A stretch of DNA of 64,000 nt, taken from CAXBBB01 sp963815505. GTDB lineage: Bacteria > Bacteroidota > Rhodothermia > Rhodothermales > BA12. The translations under genes and the position numbers were made by a program. How positions within the stretch are numbered: the first letter of the stretch is position 1; every line of letters starts with the position of its first letter. Of this stretch, positions 47,097-57,604 are shown in pieces. The notes under the pieces were generated by a model. It was not told where the DNA came from, searched no databases, and saw only the letters and a list, made by a program, of their open reading frames with translations. The DNA is taken from the NCBI GenBank assembly GCA_963815505.1, contig CAWFGU010000001.1:1-64000 (forward strand), in the 5' to 3' direction.

Positions 47097-47618
47097 ATGC
47101 CCGTTCCCACCGCCGCCCCTCCGCTCGACACCGGCGACCTCGAAGGCGGGCTCGTCCGCATGATGGAGCGCTACCATACCGACGGAACGCTGACGGGTGA
47201 GGCCCACGAAGACGCGTTCGTCGCCGGCAGTCCAACGGCGGCGCTGCTCGGGCTGCTGTTCGATCAGCGCGTGCGGGCCGAGTTCGCGTTTACGGGGCCG
47301 AAGCGTCTGCACGACCGCATCGGCCACCTCGACCTGGCGCAAATCGCCGAGATGGACCCTTCGGTCCTCGCAGAGCAGTTCGCCGTTCTCCCCGCCGTCC
47401 ACCGCTTCACCAACAAGATGGCCGATATGACGGTCAAGCTCGCCGTCCACGTGCGCGACGAGATGGGCGGCGACGCCTCTGCTCTGTGGAACGACGGGTG
47501 CGACGCGGCCACGCTGGCTGGGCGCGTAAAGGCGCTTCCCGGCTTTGGCAAGGACAAGTCGAAGAAGCTGGTCTACGTGCTCCACTACTTCGGCTTCCGC
47601 GACTTCTCGGATGGCTGA
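47097..47618 (+). CDS. HhH-GPD-type DNA base-excision-repair family protein
   Basis: The 173-residue product contains a compact HhH-GPD-like fold: GSPTAALLGLLFDQRVRAEF AFTGPKRLHDRIGHLDLAQI AEMDPSVLAEQF ... LHRFTNKMADMTVKLAVHVR ... AATLAGRVKALPGFGKDKSK KLVYVLHYFGFRDFSDG. LPGFGKDKSK is the helix-hairpin-helix. This matches the small TIGR03252-type family in length and motif. The catalytic Lys/Asp pair of typical glycosylases is not evident, so activity is uncertain. Start MPVPTA (47097) or MTSPF (47082). Confidence 0.82.
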   Translation: MPVPTAAPPLDTGDLEGGLVRMMERYHTDGTLTGEAHEDAFVAGSPTAALLGLLFDQRVRAEFAFTGPKRLHDRIGHLDLAQIAEMDPSVLAEQFAVLPAVHRFTNKMADMTVKLAVHVRDEMGGDASALWNDGCDAATLAGRVKALPGFGKDKSKKLVYVLHYFGFRDFSDG

Positions 47619-47621
47619 CAA

Positions 47622-48377
47622 TTACTGCCGCTCTGCGATCAGGCGCCCGTAGTTGAGGCCAAGCGCGGTGGGCGAGTGGGCGAAGTGCCGGATCGCGAAC
47701 CCCGCTTCGCGCAACCGCTCGACCAGCCGCAAGCCAGTCGACTCCGGCGCTTTGAGGTCGTGGAACTCGAGAGAGAACACGCCCACACGGCGAAGGATCT
47801 CGTCCGACGCGCCGAGCAGGGCGGGATACTCGCCGCCTTCGCAGTCCAGTTTGGCAAAATCGACTTCGCCTGCCTCGAACCGGTCGAGCACATCTCCCAG
47901 AGAGACCACGCGCACGTGCGAGCCTGCATCCGACGAGAGCGCGTTGACCTCCGCTCCGAAGAGCGAGTGGTTCACGCTGCGCCCACCATAGAGCACCGCG
48001 GACCCGGCCTCGCCTCCCAGCGCGCCCTCCACCACGTCGACGCCCTGGACGTTGGCGCGCAGGATGGCCAGGTTCGCCGACGCCGGCTCGACCGCGACGA
48101 TGTGCGATCCGGCGGCCAGGTTGCGCTGGGCGAACAGGGTGAAGTAGCCCCAGTGAGCCCCTACGTCGAGGACGCGCGCCTTTCGATAGAACGGAAAGTA
48201 GTCGGCATACTCCCGGTCTACGAAAACGCTGCGGAGTACGGACAGCCCGTCTTCGTTCAGACGCGCATCGAGACCCAGCGCTTGGGCGCGAACGAGGCGA
48301 GCGACGGCGCGGCGCCGCCTGATGCGGCGGATCGGGTCGAGCATATCGGAGGCACGGGTGAGGGCGAAGTCCCTCAA
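47622..48377 (-). CDS. FkbM-family methyltransferase
   Basis: The 251-residue protein has a SAM-binding fold: VLDVGAHWGYFTLFAQRNLA (motif I, about 90-109), IVAVEPASANLAILRANVQG (motif II), an acidic loop with DFAKLDCEGGEYPALLGA (about 182) and SLEFHDL. These are hallmarks of FkbM-type O-methyltransferases, which modify sugars or lipids. No related glycan genes are adjacent; the neighbours are an HhH-GPD gene (convergent) and a DUF6122 gene upstream. Function cannot be narrowed. Confidence 0.85.
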   Translation of the reverse strand: MRDFALTRASDMLDPIRRIRRRRAVARLVRAQALGLDARLNEDGLSVLRSVFVDREYADYFPFYRKARVLDVGAHWGYFTLFAQRNLAAGSHIVAVEPASANLAILRANVQGVDVVEGALGGEAGSAVLYGGRSVNHSLFGAEVNALSSDAGSHVRVVSLGDVLDRFEAGEVDFAKLDCEGGEYPALLGASDEILRRVGVFSLEFHDLKAPESTGLRLVERLREAGFAIRHFAHSPTALGLNYGRLIAERQ

Positions 48378-48398
48378 GCTACGTCGTTCTCGTTTGGG

Positions 48399-48743
48399 CT
48401 ATAGGTAGCAGTCGCTCCAGTCGAGCGCCATGTGGATCAGCAGGCCCAGCCCGACCAGGTGGATCGTCCGCAACCGCGCCTGCCACTCGTCCAGGTCGGC
48501 GCGGCGCATCAGGATCAGCGGAGCGGCGAACAGCAGCGCGTACAGCACGATCGGGGGCCACGTGTGCAGCGGGTGGAAGCCGATCGAGCAGCGGGCCGGA
48601 TCGTAGATCGGATCGGCGAGCAGGTGGTCGGCGTCGACGATCATCGTCGCGATCAGCACGAACGACGTCCACCGCCACCTGTCGCGGTAGAGCAGCAGCG
48701 CGATGCAGACCGGGACGACGAAGTGCAGGGCGATGTGGAGCAT
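48399..48743 (-). CDS. DUF6122 family small membrane protein
   Basis: The 114-residue protein (MLHIALHFVVPVCIALLLYR DRWRWTSFVLIATMIVDADH LLADPIYDPARCSIGFHPLH TWPPIVLYALLFAAPLILM ... GLLIHMALDWSDCYL) has four helices and the conserved polar pattern LHF.VP, D.DHLLA.P..DP.RCS..FHPLH and HM.LD....C. The repeated His/Asp pattern recalls membrane-bound metal-dependent hydrolases such as LexA-regulated YdjM. Function unknown. Confidence 0.85.
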   Translation of the reverse strand: MLHIALHFVVPVCIALLLYRDRWRWTSFVLIATMIVDADHLLADPIYDPARCSIGFHPLHTWPPIVLYALLFAAPLILMRRADLDEWQARLRTIHLVGLGLLIHMALDWSDCYL

Positions 48744-49023
48744 GAGGCCAAGCTACTCACTCGCCGTCGAAGATCGACAGGCTCAGCCTGACACCCAGCC
48801 TGACACTCGGACCGAACGCGGAAACCAATCGGCGGCTCAGCCGGACGGGTGCGCAGGAAGCACGTAAGACGGTAGCGCTGGCCTCCCGGCGAGCGCGCAC
48901 TCCTCGCTTCCATCGACTCGATCTGCAATCCGGGCCACTCGTCAACCGTGCCCGTTGCGCAACATCGAAACGCCTACCGCAGGCATAGTTGCCCAACCGT
49001 TCACCCCAGGGCTACCCTTGCGC

Positions 49024-50496
49024 ATGATCGATGCCCTGCCCTTCGCCGACCTCGCTCCCTGGATCGCCGGAATCGGCCTACCCATCCTGTTCGTGCTGGG
49101 CGCTCTGAGCGCGCTCGATGCCATCATGCAGTCGCGGACGCCTCAGGGGTCTACGGCGTGGGCGCTGGCGCTGATCTTCGTTCCCCTCATCGCGCTGCCG
49201 CTCTACTGGACGTTCGGGCGCCAGGGTTTCGGCGACTACAGAGATGCGATGGACGAGATGGGCTGCGACACCGAGGACGCGATGACCAACGCGTGTAACC
49301 ACGCCGATCCGGCCGTCGTGGTCGAGCCTGAGGAACGCGGCCAGGACAAGCGCGAAGTCGCCGAGTTGGAGGGCTTCCGCCGCCTGTCGACGACGCCCAT
49401 GACGCGCGGAAACAGCCTGAAGCTGCTCATCAACGGCGAGGCCACGTTTGCGGCCATCTTCGATGGCATCCAGCGCGCCGAGCGCTACCTGCTCGTCCAA
49501 TACTACCTGATCGCCGACGACGACATCGGCGGCAAGCTCAAGGACCACCTGATCCAGGCAGCACAGCGCGGTGTCCACGTCCGGTTGATCTTCGACGACA
49601 TCGCCAGCTACGCGCTGCCCAAGAGCTATCGCAACGAGTTGAAAGACGCGGGCGTCGAGATCGCCCGGTTCAGCGGCAGCACGCGCAGTTGGGGGCGGCT
49701 AAGGCTCAACTTTCGCAACCACCGCAAGATCGTCGTCGTGGACGGACGCGAAGCGTTCGCGGGCGGACTCAACGTGGCCGATGATTACCTGGGCCACACC
49801 GAAGATTATCCCAACTGGCGCGACACCCACCTGCACGTCATCGGTCCGGCCGTGATGGGCTACCAGTTTTCGTTCGCGCGCGACTGGTACTATACCAAAG
49901 AGGAGTACCTCGACGACGCCGACTGGAACGCCGACACGCACCCGGACGATCAGCAGGCCATGGTCCTGGCGTCCGGCCCCGACGACGAACTGGAGGCGTG
50001 CGGCTTGCTCTTCGCCCACGCCATCGAGAGCGCCGAAACGCGAGTCTGGATCGCCACGCCCTACTTCGTCCCCGACGGCCGCGTTCTGGCTGCGCTCCAA
50101 CTCGCTGCGCTGCGCGGCGTCGACGTCCGCATCTTGATGCCGCGCAAGAGCGACAGCATCCTGTTCAAGTACGTGCCCTACGCCTACCTCGACGACCTGG
50201 AGCGGGCAGGCGGCAACGTCTATCTATACGAACCCGACTTCGCGCACCAGAAGGTGATGCTGATCGACGACGACTACGCGATGGTCGGCTCGGCGAACAT
50301 GGACAACCGCTCGTTCCGCCTCAACTTCGAGATCAGTTGCCTCGCCAACGACGAGCGCTTTTGCAACGACGTAAAAGCGATGCTCGAAAACGATTTCGCC
50401 CACTCGACCAAACTGTCGAGTGAGGACGTGCAGGACCAGTCGTTCCGCTTCCGCCTCGCCGTCCAGTTCACCCGCCTGCTCGCGCCGATTTTATAG
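49024..50496 (+). CDS. cls: Cardiolipin synthase
   Basis: From MIDALPFADLAPWIAGIGLP the protein is 490 residues: two N-terminal membrane helices (about 8-35 and 40-62), then a phospholipase D fold with two HKD motifs, HRKIVVVDGREAFAGGLN (about residue 236) and HQKVMLIDDDYAMVGSANMD (about 407), each followed by GG.N or GS.N. It joins two phosphatidylglycerol molecules at the inner membrane. The upstream Met (48955) would add a non-hydrophobic segment, so the later start is chosen. The length is that of ClsA-type enzymes. Confidence 0.92.
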   Translation: MIDALPFADLAPWIAGIGLPILFVLGALSALDAIMQSRTPQGSTAWALALIFVPLIALPLYWTFGRQGFGDYRDAMDEMGCDTEDAMTNACNHADPAVVVEPEERGQDKREVAELEGFRRLSTTPMTRGNSLKLLINGEATFAAIFDGIQRAERYLLVQYYLIADDDIGGKLKDHLIQAAQRGVHVRLIFDDIASYALPKSYRNELKDAGVEIARFSGSTRSWGRLRLNFRNHRKIVVVDGREAFAGGLNVADDYLGHTEDYPNWRDTHLHVIGPAVMGYQFSFARDWYYTKEEYLDDADWNADTHPDDQQAMVLASGPDDELEACGLLFAHAIESAETRVWIATPYFVPDGRVLAALQLAALRGVDVRILMPRKSDSILFKYVPYAYLDDLERAGGNVYLYEPDFAHQKVMLIDDDYAMVGSANMDNRSFRLNFEISCLANDERFCNDVKAMLENDFAHSTKLSSEDVQDQSFRFRLAVQFTRLLAPIL

Positions 50497-50499
50497 CGA

Positions 50500-50944
50500 T
50501 CACGTCTCGAATGCTATACCAGCGACTGGACTATCGCGCGCCAGTTTGGCATCACCCGTGAGCAACACGTCGCACGCAGCCAGAACGGCCGTTGCAGCAT
50601 GGATGGCATCGGGCAACTTGAGCGGGGTCTCAGCACGAATGCGCGCAGCTTCTCTAGGGACCGATAGCGTTATGTCCCGTCGCTCGAAGTAGCTTCGGGG
50701 GTTAGAGCAGTCGCTCGAATCGACTTGCTGCAGATTGATCGTTCTCCTTGATCGATCGGACGAGGACTTCGGCGAGGGATAGAGAACTCGTCACGGCCTC
50801 TACCTGCCCTCCATCCATGAGTCGTATCACCGACAACGCACGGTTACGAAGCAGGTCAGCGCCTTCGAGCGCATAGATGAACACGTTGGAGTCCACGTAC
50901 ACGCGCTTCCCAATCAGCCGGTCTCGGTCAAAATCGACTTCCAT
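50500..50944 (-). pseudogene. PIN-domain toxin (VapC-like), frameshifted
   Basis: The N-terminal part (MEVDFDRDRLIGKRVYVDSN VFIYALEGADLLRNRALSVI ... SSLSLAEVLVRSIKEN ... FERLL) ends at TAA (50702). The rest (PRSYFERRDITLSVPREAAR IRAETPLKLPDAIHAATAVL AACDVLLTGDAKLARDSPVA GIAFET) continues in another frame to 50500. All PIN acidic residues are present: VYVDSN, AEVL, KLPDAIHAA and TGDAKL. One base lost at CTAACCCCCG would explain it. The ATG overlaps the antitoxin stop as TAATG when that gene is also read in its corrected frame. Confidence 0.75.
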
Positions 50945-51173
50945 TAGTCGTCCCACTCGTCACGCAAAACGCGCGTAGGCGAGCGTCGATCTCGGCCTTG
51001 GTGAGCGTACCCGGCGGCGCGTTGAGAATGACGGAGGCCATCGACTCAGGTTCTTCTCCATCAGTCCTGGTCTCGTTCGGCAGCGAGCCGAGCATGTCGC
51101 GCGCGACGGCGTCTTGCTCGTCGTCGGGCAGCGTTTCGAGGTGGTGGACGGCGCGTTGGAGCAGGTCGGTCAT
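50928..51173 (-). CDS. Antitoxin partner of the second PIN toxin
   Basis: The 81-residue product (MTDLLQRAVHHLETLPDDEQ DAVARDMLGSLPNETRTDGE ... GTLTKAEIDARLRAF) has the layout of small antitoxins with a C-terminal RRL..LRDEWDD-like tail. In the printed frame it ends CVTSGTTNGSRF, but shifting by one base at CGCGCGTTTTGCG gives VLRDEWDD and a stop overlapping the vapC start, as in the first pair (RAEWDDR). So an indel is likely here too. Confidence 0.7.
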   Translation of the reverse strand: MTDLLQRAVHHLETLPDDEQDAVARDMLGSLPNETRTDGEEPESMASVILNAPPGTLTKAEIDARLRAFCVTSGTTNGSRF

Positions 51174-51224
51174 GGCAGTCGGGTTTGCGGCGTCAACGAG
51201 TACGATACAGCTGGGTTGCCCGGC

Positions 51225-52721
<1,497 letters not shown>

Positions 52722-52821
52722 GCGGGGCAGGCAGGTGGACGCGCAAAGGTACCGCTTCTCGCCCCTTCCCATCGACAGATCGTCCACCCAGAGGAGCCGA
52801 CCCCGGTGAGGTTCCACACAG

Positions 52822-52857
52822 AAAAGCCGCGCTCCACCGGAGTAGAGCGCGGCTTTG
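52822..52857 (-). terminator. Strong hairpin terminator after the surface protein gene
   Basis: AAAGCCGCGCTC, an eleven-base loop, GAGCGCGGCTTT: nearly perfect stem with A/T ends, working in both directions, between the surface protein gene and trkH. Confidence 0.75.
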
Positions 52858-52877
52858 TCACCTGCATGGATCGTGCA

Positions 52878-55800
52878 TTACCGCACGACGGTCAGTCGGG
52901 TCGTCTCCGTTCGGTCGCCGGTTTCGATGCGGATCACGTAGAGTCCAGCCGAGAGGCGGTTCGCGTCCAGATCGGTCGTGTAGCGCCCGGGCGAGTAGAC
53001 GCGGTCGGTCAGCGTGGCGACCTGGCGGCCGAGCATGTCGTAGATCGTAACGACGACCCGGTCGGTCGACGCGACGCCGAAGCCGATCTGAGCGCCGGAA
53101 CGCGCGGGGTTCGGATGCGCCGTCAGTGCCAGCTCGACCGCACCGGTTTCGATCTCGACCGAGGTGAAGACCGCCGTCAGAGCCGCACGCAGGTCGCGCC
53201 GCTGCTGCTCCGTCGTGCCGCCTGAGATATCGAGCGTGACCATATCGCCTTCGTACACTCTGGCCGCGACGACGCGCGCCAGGTCGGCGTCGCGGATCGC
53301 GTCTCGCTCGGTGAGATCTCCCGAGAAGAGCAGCAGCGCGCCGCGTGCCCCGCTGAGAATACCCGAGGGAAGGAGACGCGTCCCGTCGGCGGTAATCGTC
53401 TCCTCGAAGCGCAGAACTCCCCCCGAAGCCAGTTCGCCCTCCGTTGGCGTAGCATAGCGGACGGTCTGGGTCGAGTTGTCGTAGACGACGAGCGTGCAGC
53501 CCGACAGGTTGGCGGCATCGGTGGCGCGCAGCGTCAGGAACTGATCGTCGCCCGCATTGAAGTCGCCGAACGCGATCGGCGAGTCGGGAGCGCACACCGG
53601 CGAGGCGGCGCCGAACTCGAATGCGCCGATGTCCGAAGGGCCGACGAATGCGTATCCGCGCTGATCCTCGCCCAGGTCGGAGTCTCCGGCGTCGATGGCC
53701 GGGCTTCCGCTGCGCAGGGCGTGCGTGAGCGTCGGCCCGCCGTTGTCCATCAGGTCGTCGAGCATCGGATCGGCGAGGACGAGGAACGACGGATCAGAAC
53801 TGGCAAGGACGCAACTGACCCTACCGACGATGATCGGGCCGACGGCCGTCACCGGTGTGCCTGCGCAGTCGTCTCCGCGCCCGGCGGCGCTGTTGTCCCA
53901 CAGGATCGTGTTGGAGAGTTCGAACGAGTTGGGATCACTCGGACCGGACGCGTAGATGCCTCCGCCGTCGCTTCCGGCCGCGTTGTTGGCGATGGTCACG
54001 CCGGTGAGCAGGATCGACGAGGCTTCAGTGCCGAAGGGAACGCCGTCTTCGTAGACGCCGCCGCCGTTGCCGGTCGCCAGGTTGCCGCTGACGGTCGAGC
54101 GGTCCATGACGAGTGTTCCACTGGTGCCGATCCACACACCGGCGCCCTCGCTGGCCACGTTGCCCGAGAACGTACTCTGATCGACGACGGCGAATCCTGC
54201 GCCGCCCACGTGCAGGCCGCCGCCGTTGCCGGGGCTGGCGACTGCGATGCGGTTGCGCGCTACCGTCGTCGTGGTGATCGTGACCGACGTTTCGGCGTCC
54301 GTGTCGGAGTCGTCGGCCACTTCGATGCCTGCACCTGCGCGGTTGGCCTGGTTGCGGCTGAGTTCGCTGTTCGCAAGCGAGACACTCGCGCCGTCGGCGA
54401 CGAAGAGGCCGCCGCCCGAGCCGGACTCTCCGCTGGCACGGTTGTCGGAGATCGACACGTCCTCGAGCTGGAAGTCGGCACCGGTTTGGGCAAACAGGCC
54501 GCCGCCGCCCGTCGTTGCCGCATCGCCGGTTGCTATGTTGCTATAGATCATCACACTCCGGCGACCGATTTGATTGGCAGGTATGACGATGTCGTCGGCC
54601 ATCGTGACGACGCCGTTGGACCAGATGCCGCCGCCCTCGACTGCACCGTTACCGTGGATGTCGCTCAGGCCGAGCACAATGGCACCACCGCCGCTGTGAA
54701 TGGCGCCGCCGTTGCCTGGATTTGCTCCGTCGTCGTCGATGCGGTTGAAGCGGGCCGTTGCTCGGAAGTCGAGCAGCGCGACCTCGTCGGTCATCGGATC
54801 GTCGGCGACCTCGATGCCGCCGCCCGCACGGTTGGCGCTGTTGCTCTGGATCAGCGTGCCGTCGAAGCGGGCCTGGACGCCGTCGGCGAGGAAGACGCCT
54901 CCACCCGAGCCGCTCGTGCCGGTCGCCCGGTTGTCGGAGATGATTGCGTTGAAAATGGAAAGCGATGCGCCCTTGGCGGCGTAGATGCCGCCGCCGCCGT
55001 TCGTCGCAGCGTCCCCCGTAGCGACGTTGCCGAAGGCGCCTCCGTTCGAGCTTTCCCCCGGGGCCATGACGAGGGTTCCGCTCACCCATAGGCCGCCGCC
55101 TTCGACGGCGGTGTTTTGGTTGAACGAACTGCCCGTGCTGTTGACGCTGCCGCCTCCGCTGTGCAGGCCGCCGCCGTTGCCCGGGTTGGCGACGGCGATG
55201 GAGTTGCGACGCACCTGAACGTCATCTAGCGTGATCTCGGCTCCGGCGCCTTCGATGCCGCCGCCCGCGCGGTTGGCGCTGTTGGTGTCGACGACTGCTG
55301 ACCGGATCACGAGCACGCCGCCGTCCGAGAGGATGCCGCCGCCCGAACCGCTGACGCCCGTCGCGCGGTTGCGGATGATCGAGCTGCTCGCAATGGTGAG
55401 CGTGCCGTTGTTGTAGAGTCCGCCGCCGCCGCTGCTGGCGTCGTCGCCCGCCGCCGTGTTGCCGTCGAACGTGAACCCTTCGATGTCCATCAGGGCGCTC
55501 TCGTGGTTCCAGAAGCCGCCGCCCTCGTTGGCTGCGGTGTTACCCGATACGGTGCCGCCCCGCGCGGTGATCGTGGCACTACCCGATACGTGGAGCGCCC
55601 CGCCGTTGCCCGGCGAGGAGCCGGTGACGTTGGCGGTGAACGTGACGCCGTTGAGGTTCAGTTCGCCTTCGATGACTTCGATGCCGCCGCCCGCGCGGTT
55701 GGCGCTGTTCTCGTCGAATGTGGATGCGTTGACCATCACTGTCCCGCCCGTCGAGAAGAGACCGCCACCCGATCCGCTGCCCATGTCGGCCGAGTTGTCG

Positions 55801-57215
55801 ATCAGTTCGGCGTTCGTGATCTCGAGTGTGCCGCCGTTGTTGAACACGCCGCCGCCGCCGTTGGTCGCATCCTCGCCGTTGGCGAAGTTGCCTGCGATGC
55901 GCGTGCGGACGATGGTCATCGACGAGTTGGCGTTGTTCCAGAACGCGCCGCCTTCGATGGCGGTGTTCGCAAGCGCGTCGCCGTCGATGATAGTAACGGT
56001 GCCCGTCGTGACGTGGAGTGCGCCACCGTTGCCCGGCATCGTGCCTGCGTCGTTGGCGCCGAAGGTGACGTTGGTCAGCGTAGCCTCGCCGCCGTTGACC
56101 TCTACGCCACCGCCCGCCCGCGCCGACGTGTTGCTGCTGATGGTCAAACCGGTGAGCGCCGTGGTGCCGCTTCCGTTGAGGAAAAGGGCGCCGCCCGATC
56201 CGCCGGGTCCGGTCGCCGTGTTGCCGCCTAGCGTGACGTCGGTCATCGAGAGCGTACCGCCCTGGTTGAAGACGCCGCCGCCGCCCTCGAACTGACCGTC
56301 CGCGTCGCCGGTCGCCGTGTTGGACGAGATCTGCGCCGGACCGGTGACCTCCATCGTCCCGCTCGACCACAGACCGCCGCCTTCGACGGCCACGTTGTTG
56401 GTGACGGCGCCGCCCGAGATCGTCACGTTGCCGCCGCCCGTGTGCAGACCGCCGCCGTTACCGGGATTGGTGCCCGCGTTGTTCGAGGTGAGCGTCACGT
56501 TGGTGAGGCTCGTCGTTCCGTTTGCGTCCTCAATGGCGCCGCCTGCACGGTTGGACGAGTTGGACGTGAACGTCGAGCCGGTGATCGTCAGCGTGCCGCC
56601 GTTGTTGAGAATGGCGCCGCCCGATCCGCTCGTTCCCGCCGCGCGGTTACCGGAAAACGTCGAGTTGACGATCGTCGCCGTGCCGCCGTCGACGGCGATG
56701 GCGCCACCGCCCATGTCCGCGTCGTCGCCCGTGGCCGTACCGCCGGTCGCGAGAAGGTCGTCCGTGATCAAGGTGCCGCCTGCATCGACGTAGATCAGGC
56801 CTCCCGACTCCGCGGATCCATCTCTGAGTTCTAGGTAGACGAGGGTAAGCGTCGTGCCCTCGACGAAGAAAATGCGGTTCGTGCCCGCACTCGTGAGAAT
56901 GATCCGCCCCGCAGCGCCGATGCGACCCTCGATGCGCAGTTCGTCGGTGATCGTGAGCGCGCTGGGAATCGAGTAGTTCAGCGCCGTAACGGTGAAGGTG
57001 ATCGTATCCGCTCCGCTGCCTGCCGCGCACCCTCCAACGGCCGTATCCGTGTTGGCCGACGCAATGGCTTCGGAGATGGAACACTCTCCGTCATTGGGAT
57101 CGTCCGCATTCGTGCTGACGAGAATGCCAGCTGCCGAGGCCATCGGGACCATTCCGAAGAGTAGGAGCGCGAGCGCGCAGGTAGTGCGCGCGAAGGGACG
57201 TATCACAGACGTCAT
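52878..57215 (-). CDS. Large secreted beta-helix surface protein with C-terminal sorting domain, 1445 aa
   Basis: The signal peptide is about residues 1-28 (ALALLLFGMVPMASAA). A CSLREA-like start follows (STNADDPNDGECSISEAIAS AN), then about 1000 residues of parallel beta-helix repeats rich in Gly and Asn, with units such as GNGGGLHSGGGSVNSTGSSF, NQNTAVEGGGLWVSGTLVM and NRAGGGIEV repeated about every 85-95 residues. After LRSGSPAIDAGDSDLGEDQR GYAFVGPSDIGAFEFG comes a linker domain and a type A sorting-like end (ALTAHPNPARSGAQIGFGVA ... VVTIYDMLGRQVATLTDRVY SPGRY ... LSAGLYVIRIETGDRTETTR LTVVR), which directs secretion by a type IX-like system in Bacteroidota. Likely a cell-surface adhesin-like or polysaccharide-associated protein. 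Confidence 0.92.
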   Translation of the reverse strand: MTSVIRPFARTTCALALLLFGMVPMASAAGILVSTNADDPNDGECSISEAIASANTDTAVGGCAAGSGADTITFTVTALNYSIPSALTITDELRIEGRIGAAGRIILTSAGTNRIFFVEGTTLTLVYLELRDGSAESGGLIYVDAGGTLITDDLLATGGTATGDDADMGGGAIAVDGGTATIVNSTFSGNRAAGTSGSGGAILNNGGTLTITGSTFTSNSSNRAGGAIEDANGTTSLTNVTLTSNNAGTNPGNGGGLHTGGGNVTISGGAVTNNVAVEGGGLWSSGTMEVTGPAQISSNTATGDADGQFEGGGGVFNQGGTLSMTDVTLGGNTATGPGGSGGALFLNGSGTTALTGLTISSNTSARAGGGVEVNGGEATLTNVTFGANDAGTMPGNGGALHVTTGTVTIIDGDALANTAIEGGAFWNNANSSMTIVRTRIAGNFANGEDATNGGGGVFNNGGTLEITNAELIDNSADMGSGSGGGLFSTGGTVMVNASTFDENSANRAGGGIEVIEGELNLNGVTFTANVTGSSPGNGGALHVSGSATITARGGTVSGNTAANEGGGFWNHESALMDIEGFTFDGNTAAGDDASSGGGGLYNNGTLTIASSSIIRNRATGVSGSGGGILSDGGVLVIRSAVVDTNSANRAGGGIEGAGAEITLDDVQVRRNSIAVANPGNGGGLHSGGGSVNSTGSSFNQNTAVEGGGLWVSGTLVMAPGESSNGGAFGNVATGDAATNGGGGIYAAKGASLSIFNAIISDNRATGTSGSGGGVFLADGVQARFDGTLIQSNSANRAGGGIEVADDPMTDEVALLDFRATARFNRIDDDGANPGNGGAIHSGGGAIVLGLSDIHGNGAVEGGGIWSNGVVTMADDIVIPANQIGRRSVMIYSNIATGDAATTGGGGLFAQTGADFQLEDVSISDNRASGESGSGGGLFVADGASVSLANSELSRNQANRAGAGIEVADDSDTDAETSVTITTTTVARNRIAVASPGNGGGLHVGGAGFAVVDQSTFSGNVASEGAGVWIGTSGTLVMDRSTVSGNLATGNGGGVYEDGVPFGTEASSILLTGVTIANNAAGSDGGGIYASGPSDPNSFELSNTILWDNSAAGRGDDCAGTPVTAVGPIIVGRVSCVLASSDPSFLVLADPMLDDLMDNGGPTLTHALRSGSPAIDAGDSDLGEDQRGYAFVGPSDIGAFEFGAASPVCAPDSPIAFGDFNAGDDQFLTLRATDAANLSGCTLVVYDNSTQTVRYATPTEGELASGGVLRFEETITADGTRLLPSGILSGARGALLLFSGDLTERDAIRDADLARVVAARVYEGDMVTLDISGGTTEQQRRDLRAALTAVFTSVEIETGAVELALTAHPNPARSGAQIGFGVASTDRVVVTIYDMLGRQVATLTDRVYSPGRYTTDLDANRLSAGLYVIRIETGDRTETTRLTVVR

Positions 57216-57604
57216 GGACAGATGCGGTCGAGTTGAAAAAATGCGTGCCTACGTTACCTCACCGACGCGCGCTCTGGTGTTACGAACGTGGACGATCCAT
57301 CATTCGATTCCCACTACCAAGACCTATCGCGAAGAACCAGACTATCCTAGCTGGTGCAAATCCATAGCCAAGTATAGCTGTACTCGAGTTGGTCGGCGTA
57401 GACGCTCTCTTCTCGGCTTCGCTCGTGCGAGACCTGTCCCCCTCAATCGAGGGGGACAGCATCGGGTTAGGGCGACTGCCGCACCGGATGCGGGGAGTCA
57501 GAGGATGCGCCAATTCTCTTGAGTACCGCTATATGACGCGTCGCTGCGCGCGGCGGTAGCGTGGTTCCGACGTGCCGAGTAGCGTGCCCGACCGGCGCAC
57601 TTCG
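57216..57604. other. Intergenic region upstream of the surface protein gene
   Basis: 389 bases without a credible gene. It includes a perfect hairpin CTGTCCCCCTC-AATC-GAGGGGGACAG (57434-57459), similar in type to repeat elements A and B near 20.8 kb, and the promoter of the large surface protein gene. Confidence 0.55.
57434..57459. repeat. Perfect inverted repeat
   Basis: An eleven-base stem with a four-base loop; no T-run on either side, so probably an intergenic palindrome rather than a simple terminator. Confidence 0.6.
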